A program made the position numbers and the translations under genes. Positions 28,008-37,016 of a stretch of DNA of 64,000 bases are shown here, piece by piece (positions within the stretch are counted from its first letter, which is position 1; every line of letters begins with the position of its first letter). Origin of the DNA: Acinetobacter qingfengensis (GTDB lineage Bacteria > Pseudomonadota > Gammaproteobacteria > Pseudomonadales > Moraxellaceae); contig NZ_VXKN01000007.1 of assembly GCF_008693185.1 (NCBI RefSeq), forward strand, positions 1-64,000, read 5' to 3'. The notes beneath the pieces are model-generated. The model had not been told where the DNA came from, did not search any database, and saw nothing but the letters and a program-made list of their open reading frames with translations.

Positions 28008-28030
28008 GTCCACTTTCATAATTAGTGGAC
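28008..28030 (+). terminator. Hairpin after the permease gene, weak terminator
   Basis: Stem GTCCACT / AGTGGAC with a 9-nt loop begins 11 bp after the permease stop codon. It is followed only by TTACTATTAT, so the U-tract is poor and read-through into the regulator gene is possible. Confidence 0.5.
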
Positions 28031-28169
28031 TTACTATTATCAAATCATAATAGATAAGGGAAATAAGCTATATAATTTATATATTGGAATTATTTTAAGA
28101 ACTTTAATTAACCATATTGGTATATATTTTGCTTATACAACATTATTGATTTAATTGCGAAATAATAAA

Positions 28170-29135
28170 ATGCCATGCAATGAATATGATAAATTTTATC
28201 GAGCATCTAATATTCAGGAAGCTTCTTATCACACTATGCTGCTTGATAGTTGGGATCTATCATATAATCAAACTACTTCAGGACGATTCCAAAGTTGCTT
28301 AAATGAAATTAATTTTGAAGGCATTCAATTATATGAAGAAAGTTTTATTCCTTCTATCTTTCAAAAAGGATCTGCCAAACCGTTATGTATTAGTTTAGGC
28401 ATGTTCATGCATTTGGACGAACCTGCTGTATGGAAAGGGAAACAAATCAAAGATAAACACATTCTTTCCATAATTTCAGGTGAAGAAATTATGTTACATA
28501 CTCCGCAAAATAGTACATTTTTTGCATTAAGTGCACCTTTAGAGTTATTTGAAACTCAATATGATGAAATATTACATCATTCTTCTAAAGTTCTGACTAA
28601 TCTTGAAATTATTCAACAACTACATCCAAAGTTTTGCTCACTTTTTCATGCACTTTTGAATCAACCCATGTTGATTGCAACAAAAAAATCACGCTCTCAA
28701 ATTAAACTGGAAATGATTGAGTTAATTAAAACTTATCTTGATCATTTAACTGATCATCCAAATAAATTCAAAGTTTCCACAAAAAAAGCGCATCAAATTG
28801 TTAAACAAGCCATCGAAGCTGTACAAAACACTGATGAGTACAATTTGTCTATTAATGATTTATGCTCATTGACCTATACATGCCGAAGAACTTTACAAAA
28901 TTCTTTTGAGCAGGTGACTGGCCTGAGTCCAGCACTATTTTTTAAATATATGCGACTTAATGCTGTAAGAAAAGTTTTAGCTCAATCAGAAGAAATCATT
29001 TCAATTAGTGAAGTCGCCATGAATTTTGGATTTTGGCATTTATCTCAATTTTCGTCAGATTATAAACGGCTTTTTGCTGAATCTCCATCAGAAACCCTCA
29101 GAATTAACCGTAGAATTAAACATTTATTTCACTAA
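28170..29135 (+). CDS. EutR-like AraC-family transcriptional regulator
   Basis: A 321-aa regulator with a C-terminal AraC-type double helix-turn-helix (about 215-321). The segment SLTYTCRRTLQNSFEQVTGLSP is the first helix-turn-helix, and NFGFWHLSQFSSDYKRLF matches the FWH..QF..DY pattern I associate with EutR, the ethanolamine-operon activator. The N-terminal part is an unassigned ligand domain. The longest frame starts at TTG 28155, and ATG 28170 is preferred. No ethanolamine ammonia-lyase or microcompartment gene is nearby, so the effector is probably another amine, perhaps the substrate of this cluster. Confidence 0.85.
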   Translation: MPCNEYDKFYRASNIQEASYHTMLLDSWDLSYNQTTSGRFQSCLNEINFEGIQLYEESFIPSIFQKGSAKPLCISLGMFMHLDEPAVWKGKQIKDKHILSIISGEEIMLHTPQNSTFFALSAPLELFETQYDEILHHSSKVLTNLEIIQQLHPKFCSLFHALLNQPMLIATKKSRSQIKLEMIELIKTYLDHLTDHPNKFKVSTKKAHQIVKQAIEAVQNTDEYNLSINDLCSLTYTCRRTLQNSFEQVTGLSPALFFKYMRLNAVRKVLAQSEEIISISEVAMNFGFWHLSQFSSDYKRLFAESPSETLRINRRIKHLFH

Positions 29136-29464
29136 ACATGATATAATACTCAGTCGGCGAACATAGTCACAGCTTCAATAGTTCAAAGTGCTATGTATTA
29201 AAAATTTAGATACTTATTTCAATAATTTTCGCTTGTACGAAAGATACTAAAGCAAGGACGAAATTTTGCTCTAGGAGTTCGATACCAGTTTTAATTATTA
29301 GAGCTATCAATAAGATATATATAGTGGAAGATGTACAAACTGAGTGCTAAGTGCAACATCTAAAATCGTTGTTGCACTTGACCTTCGAGACTACCCTTTA
29401 CTAGTGAGAAAAAAATCCAGAAACATTTAATACCATCACGTTCCTATACATGCTAAACACAGGA
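29136..29464 (+). ncRNA. Structured non-coding region, candidate small RNA
   Basis: About 330 bp between the convergent araC-type and guaA genes without an ORF. A perfect extended -10 (TGATATAAT, 29139-29147) starts 4 bp after the araC-type stop codon and would fire a transcript from about 29154. That transcript can fold into several local hairpins: ACATAG-t-CAC / GTG-CTATGT (29161-29196), TTTCG / CGAAA (29227-29242), GCTCTA / TAGAGC (29268-29304) and AAGTGCAACA / TGTTGCACTT (29349-29379). No ordinary U-tract terminator is seen, and no known RNA family was recognised. No convincing -35 box accompanies the -10. Confidence 0.4.
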
Positions 29465-31033
29465 TCATTCCCACTCAATTGTTGCTGGCGGTTTAGACGA
29501 TACATCATATACAACACGCGACACATCTTTAATCTCATTCATGATTCGAGTTGAGATTTTATCCACCAGCTCATAAGGTAAATGTGCAAAACGTGCTGTC
29601 ATAAAATCTACAGTTTCAACTGCACGCAAGGCAATCACCCATGCGTAACGGCGACCATCCCCCACAACACCTACAGATTTAACTGGTTGAAAAACAGCAA
29701 ATGCTTGTGCAGTTTTATTATACCAACCACTGGCATGAAGCTCCTGCATAAAGATATCATCTGCAAGGCGCAGGATATCTGCATATTCTTTTTTCACTTC
29801 ACCCAAAATACGGACACCTAAACCTGGTCCCGGAAATGGATGACGATAAATCATGCCATGTGGCAAACCTAAGGTTGTGCCTAATTTACGCACCTCATCT
29901 TTAAATAAATCACGTAATGGTTCAACCAGATCAAATGCCAGATCCTCAGGTAAGCCACCTACATTATGATGCGACTTAATGACATGTGCCTTGCCTTGTT
30001 TACTTGCAGCAGATTCAATCACATCAGGATAAATTGTACCTTGCGCAAGAAAGCGTACACCATCAAGTTTACGGGCTTCTTCTGCAAAAACTTCGATAAA
30101 TTCACGGCCGATAATTTTCCGTTTGGCTTCAGGATCAGCCACACCAGCAAGTGCAGACAAGAATCGTTGTTCGGCATCAGCACGAATCACACGAATCCCC
30201 ATGTTTTCTGCAAACATTTGCATCACTTGATCACCTTCATGCAAGCGAAGCAATCCATTGTCTACGAATACACAGGTAAGTTGATCACCAATTGCTTTAT
30301 GCAATAAGGCAGCAACGACAGAAGAATCAACGCCACCAGATAATCCAAGCAAGACTTTTTCATCACCAATCTGTTGACGCAGTTGTTCTACACGTAGATC
30401 AATAATGTTTTCTGATGTCCATAACCCGCCACATTCACAAATTTTATGAACAAAATTAGATAATAATTCTGCACCTTTTGCTGTATGTGTCACTTCCGGG
30501 TGGAATTGTACACCATAAAAACTACGAGCTTGGTCAGATGCCGCAGCAAATGGGCAGCTTGATGTGCTGGCAGTGGTACTAAAACCTTCTGGTAAACGAC
30601 TTACTTTATCGCCATGACTCATCCAGACATGTAACTGGTTATCCTGATCCTGTAAATCAGCAATCAGTTGGTCACGTTGTTGAATGTCCACTTCTGCATA
30701 ACCAAATTCATGGACATGGCCTGCTTCTACTTTGCCACCAAGCTGTTCTGCCATGGTTTGAAAACCATAACAAATACCCAGTACTGGTACGCCAAGTTCA
30801 AATACAATCTGTGGCGCACGTGGACTACCTTCTTCATGCACACTTTCTGGACCACCAGACAAAATAATACCCTTTGGATTAAAGGCGCGAATATCTTCCT
30901 CTGATAGATCAAAGGCATACATTTCAGAATATACGCCTGCTTCACGGACGCGGCGTGCAATGAGTTGGCTATATTGGGAACCGAAATCCAAAATCAGGAT
31001 GCGATCTTCAGTAATTTGAGTATTGGTAGACAT
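29465..31033 (-). CDS. guaA: GMP synthase (glutamine-hydrolysing)
   Basis: Converts XMP to GMP with glutamine as amino donor. From ATG 31033 it is 522 aa, normal length. The class I glutamine amidotransferase domain has GGPESVHEE, catalytic C88 in [10 protein letters not shown], and the FHPEVTHT His/Glu pair. The ATP-pyrophosphatase domain has the P-loop [11 protein letters not shown], and the C-terminal dimerisation domain ends with KPPATIEWE. The longest frame starts at TTG 31039, six bases earlier. No guaB is adjacent. Confidence 0.98.
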   Translation of the reverse strand: MSTNTQITEDRILILDFGSQYSQLIARRVREAGVYSEMYAFDLSEEDIRAFNPKGIILSGGPESVHEEGSPRAPQIVFELGVPVLGICYGFQTMAEQLGGKVEAGHVHEFGYAEVDIQQRDQLIADLQDQDNQLHVWMSHGDKVSRLPEGFSTTASTSSCPFAAASDQARSFYGVQFHPEVTHTAKGAELLSNFVHKICECGGLWTSENIIDLRVEQLRQQIGDEKVLLGLSGGVDSSVVAALLHKAIGDQLTCVFVDNGLLRLHEGDQVMQMFAENMGIRVIRADAEQRFLSALAGVADPEAKRKIIGREFIEVFAEEARKLDGVRFLAQGTIYPDVIESAASKQGKAHVIKSHHNVGGLPEDLAFDLVEPLRDLFKDEVRKLGTTLGLPHGMIYRHPFPGPGLGVRILGEVKKEYADILRLADDIFMQELHASGWYNKTAQAFAVFQPVKSVGVVGDGRRYAWVIALRAVETVDFMTARFAHLPYELVDKISTRIMNEIKDVSRVVYDVSSKPPATIEWE

Positions 31034-31134
31034 GAGCAATTACTATGCAAGGCTAATAAAGAATAAGCGCAGCATTCTAGCATTTTTATTATTCAGGCGC
31101 ACTTATTCTTCATCAGCATTTTATTGATAAGAGA

Positions 31135-31503
31135 TTATGGCAAAATTTCAACATGTAATACTTCGATATCCGTTGGTTTATAGCGATGTGTATCTACTTC
31201 ACCCACAATTTTGACTTTGGTATTTGCTTTAAATTCATGTGGATTTAAAAGCTTATCATCAATTTCGACCTTAATACTGCCTGTCTGATCACGAAATTCA
31301 TATTCTTCATGGTCATCGGCGTATTGGCGAACTAAGGTTCCGGTTAAAGTCACCCGCGTTTCATCCTGTAATTTTGCTACTTGTGCAGCAGTAACTGGAT
31401 TTTTTTGACCTTGGGCAATTGCCTGTGCATCATTTCCTGCAAATGCAGCGGATGTAGAAAGAACCATAACGGTTGTCAAAAATGCTGGGATCAATTTTTT
31501 CAT
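31135..31503 (-). CDS. YgiW/YdeI-family periplasmic OB-fold protein
   Basis: A 122-aa secreted protein with a signal peptide cleaved near AAFAGN (residue 22) and one bacterial OB-fold domain. Typical segments are VTLTGTLVRQYADDHEEYEF, DQTGSIKVEID and KVKIVGEVDTHRY. Members of this family are linked to tolerance of stress, metals and cationic peptides, but their biochemical role is open. It is alone, with its own upstream region of more than 500 bp. Confidence 0.9.
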   Translation of the reverse strand: MKKLIPAFLTTVMVLSTSAAFAGNDAQAIAQGQKNPVTAAQVAKLQDETRVTLTGTLVRQYADDHEEYEFRDQTGSIKVEIDDKLLNPHEFKANTKVKIVGEVDTHRYKPTDIEVLHVEILP

Positions 31504-32036
31504 GTTTTACCTCATTTATGATTTTATGGAAAATTATTGGATCAAACGAACTTACAAAAATTTCGGCACTTTTTCTCCATACTAAGAATAAAAATGAAAT
31601 ACTTTATGTTTTCGTAAGATGTTTTTAGTCTAAACCAGTTGTTTCTGTATAAATATTAAGATTTGTTATGAATAGTCATTGTTTACATGAAAAAATGTAG
31701 AAGTCATCTTGAAATATAAAGTTTTTTTAATCCTATACCCTTGCAGAATATATGATTTTTGTGCTTATTGCATATTTAGAACAAAGTAAACAAAAATAAA
31801 ATTGTTGTTGTATAAAATTAACTTTATCCACTTCTATCTGCTTATTTAGCACACTTTATGCAAAGATTAGTTGTTCTTATATCGAGCATAGTTCATAATT
31901 TGCTATTGTCATTATTGTATTTTTCTGCTGTGATGACATCTACGCATTTATTTATTCAAGATTAATTCCGTCTATGCCATTTACTATTGATTTGTAGTAT
32001 CGGGGTTAGATGGCAAATAAAGGATTGTGTTTTAAA
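31504..32036. other. AT-rich intergenic region upstream of ygiW-like gene and dapA
   Basis: About 530 bp between divergent genes. It must hold the promoters of both, but I can only point to loose -10-like TATAAA/TATAAT-type stretches near 31811 and no convincing pair of boxes. No ORF of more than a few dozen codons is supported by a ribosome site, and no long inverted repeat was found. Confidence 0.5.
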
Positions 32037-32933
32037 ATGACTCAGCATGCAACGTCCATTCACGGTTCAATTGTCGCGATTATCACACCTATGTATGAAG
32101 ATGGCAGCGTAGACTGGGATGGCCTAAAGAAGCTTGTGGAATGGCATATTGAACAAGGAACAAATAGTATTGTTGCCGTTGGTACTACAGGTGAAGCATC
32201 TACATTAAGCATGGATGAACATGCCAAAGTCATTGCAGAAATGGTACGCATTGCAGACAAACGTATCCCAATTATCGCTGGTACTGGCGCAAACTCCACA
32301 ACCGAAGCCATTGAGTTAACACAGGAAGCCAAAGAAATTGGTGCAGATGCTGCCTTGTTGGTCACACCTTATTATAATAAACCGACACAAGAAGGCCTCT
32401 ATCAACACTACAAAAAGATTGCTGGATCAGTTGATATTCCACAAATTCTTTACAATGTTCCTGGTCGCACGGGTGTAGACATGCTCAATGATACCGTGAT
32501 TCGTCTGTCCCAGATCGATAACATTGTTGGAATTAAGGACGCAACTGGTAATGTTGCTCGTGGCACAGAATTAATCCAAAACCTTCGTTCACAGGATATG
32601 GTGGTGTTTTCTGGAGATGATGCAACCGCATGGAAATTGATCATGGCAGGCGCAAGAGGCAATATCTCTGTCACTGCCAATGTTGCACCAAATGCTATGA
32701 GCCAAATTTGTGCTGCAGCGCTTGCAGGTAATCAGTCACTGACTGAACAATTAAATACACAAGTTGCACAATTACATGAAATTTTGTTCTGTGAATCCAA
32801 CCCAATCCCTGTAAAATGGGCGCTACATGAAATGGGTAAAACCACATCAGGTATCCGTTTACCATTAACGCCACTTGCAGAACAGTTCCGTGCTCCATTA
32901 CGTGAAGCACTCAAAGCAACAGGCATTATTTAA
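32037..32933 (+). CDS. dapA: 4-hydroxy-tetrahydrodipicolinate synthase
   Basis: Condenses pyruvate with aspartate semialdehyde in lysine and diaminopimelate synthesis. From ATG 32037 it is 298 aa. The Schiff-base lysine is K167 in VGIKDATG, the catalytic tyrosine Y139 lies in LYNVPGRTG, and GTTGEAST and PYYNKPTQEG are intact. The open frame continues upstream to ATG 32010, but family alignment and length favour 32037. It is followed by a bamC-like gene and purC, the same order as in E. coli. Confidence 0.96.
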   Translation: MTQHATSIHGSIVAIITPMYEDGSVDWDGLKKLVEWHIEQGTNSIVAVGTTGEASTLSMDEHAKVIAEMVRIADKRIPIIAGTGANSTTEAIELTQEAKEIGADAALLVTPYYNKPTQEGLYQHYKKIAGSVDIPQILYNVPGRTGVDMLNDTVIRLSQIDNIVGIKDATGNVARGTELIQNLRSQDMVVFSGDDATAWKLIMAGARGNISVTANVAPNAMSQICAAALAGNQSLTEQLNTQVAQLHEILFCESNPIPVKWALHEMGKTTSGIRLPLTPLAEQFRAPLREALKATGII

Positions 32934-32955
32934 AACTTAACAAGAGCTATAAAGT

Positions 32956-33552
32956 ATGCAGTTACGTCTAAGTCTAACCCTTGGTATGATCGCATTCAGT
33001 TTGGTCGGTTGTGCGCGCTTTAGTATCAGTAATCATTCGTTAGATTATAAAAAGACGCAAGCTGTAGCCCCTCTTAATGTGCCTGCCGATGTACAAATGC
33101 GTCCACAACAGGCACTTTATCCTGCCCCGGTTATTAATCCTCAGGCATTGCAACAAGCACCAAACTTTAGTAATGCCAAAGGTAACCGCTTTGAAATGCC
33201 TCGCCCTGATGCTAATACTGCACCTGTTTCAAATGCTGCGACTGGCGTTGCAAACACACAACCTCAATTCGTCACTGATGGCAACAACGTACCGCTATTA
33301 AAAATTGATGGTAATGCAGAAACTGTTTGGAAATATGTTGTTGCTGCGGCAAGTACAGCAAATTTAAATGCGACAGACGGCAAAACACCTTATCAATTAA
33401 GCGTACAATATGAAGGTAAAACTTATATCTTGCGTTTATCACCAACAGGTACAAGTAACGTATTGGGCGTTTATCAAGGTAATAGCAATTTCGCACCTAC
33501 CGAAACTGCACACGAATTGTTAAATCTGATTGCTCAGAATTGGCCAGCCTAA
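32956..33552 (+). CDS. bamC: BamC-like lipoprotein, short form
   Basis: A 198-aa lipoprotein with signal peptide and lipobox LVGC (C19), followed by SLDYKKTQAVAPLNVPADV, which resembles the N-terminal unstructured segment of BamC that contacts BamD. A single C-terminal domain follows (VPLLKIDGNAETVWKYVVAA), like one helix-grip domain. E. coli BamC has about 340 aa and two such domains, so this protein seems to keep only one. Identification depends on the dapA-bamC-purC order as well as on the sequence. It would be part of the outer-membrane protein assembly machine. Confidence 0.8.
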   Translation: MQLRLSLTLGMIAFSLVGCARFSISNHSLDYKKTQAVAPLNVPADVQMRPQQALYPAPVINPQALQQAPNFSNAKGNRFEMPRPDANTAPVSNAATGVANTQPQFVTDGNNVPLLKIDGNAETVWKYVVAAASTANLNATDGKTPYQLSVQYEGKTYILRLSPTGTSNVLGVYQGNSNFAPTETAHELLNLIAQNWPA

Positions 33553-33588
33553 CCGATTTAGGCATATCTCTTCATCGAAGGTTCTCTC

Positions 33589-34308
33589 ATGTTAAAACAA
33601 GCCTTGCTCTATACTGGAAAAGCGAAATCTGTTTATGAAACAGATGATCCTGATCACCTAATTCTGGTGTTCCGTGATGATGCATCTGCATTCAACGGTG
33701 AAAAAATCGCTCAGCTTGACCGTAAAGGCAAAGTCAATAACCGTTTCAATGCATTTATTATGCAAAAACTTGCTGATGCAGGTATTGAAACGCATTTTGA
33801 AAAATTGCTTACACCAACAGAAGTTCTGGTGAAAAAGCTAAAAATGATCCCTGTAGAATGTGTGGTTCGCAATTATGCAGCAGGTTCTTTGTGTCGCCGT
33901 CTTGGGGTAGAAGAAGGTAAAGAACTTAATCCACCAACTTTTGAATTGTTCTTTAAAGATGATGCCCTTGGCGATCCAATGGTCAATGAATCCCAAGCAA
34001 TTGCTTTGGACTGGGCGACTGCGGAACAATTGGCACAAATGAAAGAACTCACTTATAAAGTGAATGATGTTCTTTCTAAAATTTTTGCAGATGGCAATAT
34101 GATGTTGGTCGACTTCAAACTTGAGTTTGGTGTATTCCATGATCGTATTGTACTTGGCGATGAATTTTCTCCAGATGGCTGCCGTCTATGGGATAAAGAC
34201 ACCAAGAAAAAATTGGATAAAGACCGTTTCCGTCAGGGCTTGGGCGGTGTAGTTGAAGCTTATGAAGAAGTCGCTGCACGCATTGGTGTAGATTTATCTG
34301 ATATCTGA
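33589..34308 (+). CDS. purC: SAICAR synthase
   Basis: Phosphoribosylaminoimidazole-succinocarboxamide synthase, which joins CAIR and aspartate in purine synthesis. The 239-aa protein has [11 protein letters not shown] and [14 protein letters not shown]-like segments ([14 protein letters not shown]), [21 protein letters not shown] and [12 protein letters not shown], all typical. It is 36 bp after the bamC-like gene and is followed by a strong terminator. Confidence 0.97.
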   Translation: MLKQALLYTGKAKSVYETDDPDHLILVFRDDASAFNGEKIAQLDRKGKVNNRFNAFIMQKLADAGIETHFEKLLTPTEVLVKKLKMIPVECVVRNYAAGSLCRRLGVEEGKELNPPTFELFFKDDALGDPMVNESQAIALDWATAEQLAQMKELTYKVNDVLSKIFADGNMMLVDFKLEFGVFHDRIVLGDEFSPDGCRLWDKDTKKKLDKDRFRQGLGGVVEAYEEVAARIGVDLSDI

Positions 34309-34346
34309 TTATATTAATCAGTACAAAAAATCAGCCGATTTTCTTT

Positions 34347-34390
34347 AAACCTTTCAGATTTTCTTTTAAAGTCTGAAAGGTTTTTATTTT
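34347..34390 (+). terminator. Intrinsic terminator after purC
   Basis: A 12-bp stem AAACCTTTCAGA / TCTGAAAGGTTT with a 13-nt loop, followed by a T-rich tract. It begins 38 bp after the purC stop and ends the dapA-bamC-purC unit. Confidence 0.88.
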
Positions 34391-34526
34391 TTAGCTTAAA
34401 ATCTTTTTAATTATTCATAAAATATTAAATCACTTTTTAATATAGTCATATCTCACAATATTATTTTTGATTTTCTCCACAAATCATTAACATGAATTAA
34501 CAAAATTTTAAAACAATGGAGAAAAT

Positions 34527-36938
34527 ATGAAACCGGTTGTTAATCTTGCCACGGTTATTATTTTATCAGCACTCTATCAACATGCAAATGCCGACAATTC
34601 TAATATAAATGAAAATACACAAGCACCACAAAATACAGAAGTCAAAACACTAGCCCCTTTAATTGTGACCGGAACCAGAACTAAAAATCGCTCTCTCACC
34701 GATTCTTTACAACCTATTGATGTAATCAGTGCCGAAGATCTGGTACAGCGTACCGGTAGTCAGGAATTGGCAACCGCATTATCTCGTCTGGTACCCTCTA
34801 TTAATTTTCCGCGCCCTACGGTGGTCGATGGTACAGAAATTGTCCGGCCTGCTCAGCTTAAAGGCTTATCTCCAGATCAAGTGCTGGTATTGGTGAATGG
34901 CAAACGCCGACATAACAGTGCTTTTATTAATCTTGGCGGAACAATTGGTCGTGGTTCTGCGCCAGCAGATCTTAATGCAATTCCTATTTCGGCGATCAAT
35001 CGTATTGAAGTATTACGTGATGGTGCATCGGCACGTTACGGTTCTGATGCAATTGCCGGTGTTATCAATATCATTTTAAAATCTGACCCATCTCATGGTG
35101 AGGTTGGCGTGAAATATGGTCAATATAAAGAAGGAGATGGCGAGCAAAAACAATCTTTTGCTTCCGGTGGATTTGATCTTAATCATGGACAAGGTTTTTT
35201 AAATTTTGCTGCGGAATGGCAAGATAGTGCTGCAACCAATCGAGCCGGACAAGATTATCGTAATGCAGCCTCAACCACTTATGGTCAACAAACATTTCGT
35301 TTTGGCGATCCAGATTCACAAGACGTTAAACTGGCATTAAATAGCGGATACTATTTGACAGACAGTGCCGAATTATATGGCTTTGCCACATATAGCCATC
35401 GAAAAGCAGAAACCGGCGCATTCTATCGTTTAAGTAATGCCAGCAATAATATTCCGGCATTATTTCCAAATGGTTATTTACCTTTAATTAATGCAACTGT
35501 AGAAGATATTGCAGCTGTTGCCGGAATTAAAGGACAAATTGGTACTTGGGATTATGATGCCTCTATTAATTTTGGTCAAAATCAATATCAGGTTGATACT
35601 CGAACAGTTAACGTAGATTTATATAATGATACAGGTTCCACTCCTTTATATTTCCATAATGGGGAATTATCTTATCAACAGCAATTAGTTAATTTAGATT
35701 TTAACCGTGAATTTAATCTGTCTGCACTTCAGCATCCTTTAAATGTTGCTTTTGGCGCGCAATATTTTAACCAGGAATATGAAATCAAGGCTGGTGATCC
35801 CGAATCTTATTATAAAGGTGGATCTTCTGGATTAGCCGGTTTTCGGAATGCTGATGCAGGAAAATGGTCACGTGATAGTTATGCAGGTTATCTGGATCTT
35901 GAAACCAATTTAACCGATAAATTATCTACCTCTCTGGCTTATCGTTATGAACATTACGATGATTTTGGTGATAGTAATAACGGTTCTCTGGCCTTTCGTT
36001 ACGCATTTACGCCAAGTGTCGCTTTCAGAGCAAATGCTTCCACAGGTTTTCGGGCGCCTGGACTGGCGCAACTGTATTATACTCAAACCAGTTCTCAATT
36101 GATCAATGGTAATCTTGTAGAGGCTGGGACTTTTCCTGCAAGTTCCCGGATCGCACACTTACTTGGTGCTGAAGATTTAAAACCGGAGAAGTCAAAGAGC
36201 TTTAGTGCAGGCATCGTCTTCACCCCGAACGATCAATTTTATTTAACGCTAGATGCCTATCAAATTGATATTAAGGATCGCATTAGTTTATCTTCCAGCA
36301 TCAGCGCCAACAGTGCTGCTGTACAACAATATCTGGCCGAAAATGGGATTACTGATACAAGTTTTTCAACAGTGCGTTACTTTAATAATGCCAGTGATAC
36401 TCAAACACGTGGTGTAGATCTGGTTGCCAGTTATAAATGGGATCAACTGCCACACGGCAAGCTAAACACCTCACTAGCATATAATTATAATCGCAATAAA
36501 GTTACTCATGTAGATGGTAACCCTGAAGTATTAAATGCGCTAGGTTTAACTCTAGCCCGTCTGGATCGCCGTGAACAGTTTGGTCTTTTAGCCGGTAGTA
36601 TTCCTGAACATAAATTGAGTTTAAATACGGATTATCAACTGGGTAATTTTGGTATTAATACCACATTAACCCGTTATGGCAGTTTCAGAACCTATAGCAA
36701 TTCAGGCCCAGAAAAAGATCAATACTTTTCTGCAAAATGGCTGCTAGATCTGTCATTATCATATCAATATAACAATTGGAATTTTATTGTCGGTGGTGAC
36801 AATATTACTGATGTTTATCCTGATAAAGATGTCTATGACATTAATCAGCCAACCGGTGGTAGTTTACAATATAGTCAGTTTTCACCCTTTGGCTTTAATG
36901 GTGCATTTTATTATGCAAAAGCCAGTTATCGCTGGTAA
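34527..36938 (+). CDS. TonB-dependent outer-membrane receptor
   Basis: An 803-aa receptor with signal peptide (about 1-22, ending HANA-D), the TonB-box-like LAPLIVTGTRTK (about 42-54), a plug domain with QLKGLSPDQVLVLVNGKRRH and IEVLRDGASARYGSDAIAGV, and a long barrel ending AFYYAKASYRW. There is no STN domain, so it transports without surface signalling. The plug pattern (VNGKRRH, SAPADLNAIP) is that of a large group of vitamin, haem or metallophore receptors, and the ligand cannot be fixed. GGAG lies upstream of the ATG. I saw no clear Fur box. Confidence 0.88.
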   Translation: MKPVVNLATVIILSALYQHANADNSNINENTQAPQNTEVKTLAPLIVTGTRTKNRSLTDSLQPIDVISAEDLVQRTGSQELATALSRLVPSINFPRPTVVDGTEIVRPAQLKGLSPDQVLVLVNGKRRHNSAFINLGGTIGRGSAPADLNAIPISAINRIEVLRDGASARYGSDAIAGVINIILKSDPSHGEVGVKYGQYKEGDGEQKQSFASGGFDLNHGQGFLNFAAEWQDSAATNRAGQDYRNAASTTYGQQTFRFGDPDSQDVKLALNSGYYLTDSAELYGFATYSHRKAETGAFYRLSNASNNIPALFPNGYLPLINATVEDIAAVAGIKGQIGTWDYDASINFGQNQYQVDTRTVNVDLYNDTGSTPLYFHNGELSYQQQLVNLDFNREFNLSALQHPLNVAFGAQYFNQEYEIKAGDPESYYKGGSSGLAGFRNADAGKWSRDSYAGYLDLETNLTDKLSTSLAYRYEHYDDFGDSNNGSLAFRYAFTPSVAFRANASTGFRAPGLAQLYYTQTSSQLINGNLVEAGTFPASSRIAHLLGAEDLKPEKSKSFSAGIVFTPNDQFYLTLDAYQIDIKDRISLSSSISANSAAVQQYLAENGITDTSFSTVRYFNNASDTQTRGVDLVASYKWDQLPHGKLNTSLAYNYNRNKVTHVDGNPEVLNALGLTLARLDRREQFGLLAGSIPEHKLSLNTDYQLGNFGINTTLTRYGSFRTYSNSGPEKDQYFSAKWLLDLSLSYQYNNWNFIVGGDNITDVYPDKDVYDINQPTGGSLQYSQFSPFGFNGAFYYAKASYRW

Positions 36939-36963
36939 ACCTCTAATTATTTAAGGCCATAAA

Positions 36964-37001
36964 AAAGGTTGCTGCTTCTACGCATCGAAGCAGCAACCTT
37001 T
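36964..37001. terminator. Bidirectional terminator between two convergent receptor genes
   Basis: A perfect 15-bp stem AAAGGTTGCTGCTTC / GAAGCAGCAACCTTT with an 8-nt loop. On the minus strand it is followed by a run of T (plus-strand A at 36961-36966), and it lies 15 bp beyond the minus-strand receptor stop. It should stop transcription from both sides. Confidence 0.9.
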
Positions 37002-37016
37002 GTAATAATAATTAAA

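Noticed and set aside
21103-29135. Ethanolamine-utilisation (eut) operon suggested by the EutR-like regulator
   Set aside because: No ethanolamine ammonia-lyase subunits, shell proteins or eut accessory genes are present.
29268-29304. tRNA-like feature (T-loop-like TTCGATA within a hairpin)
   Set aside because: No acceptor, D or anticodon stems can be formed around it, so it is not a tRNA or an obvious tmRNA end.
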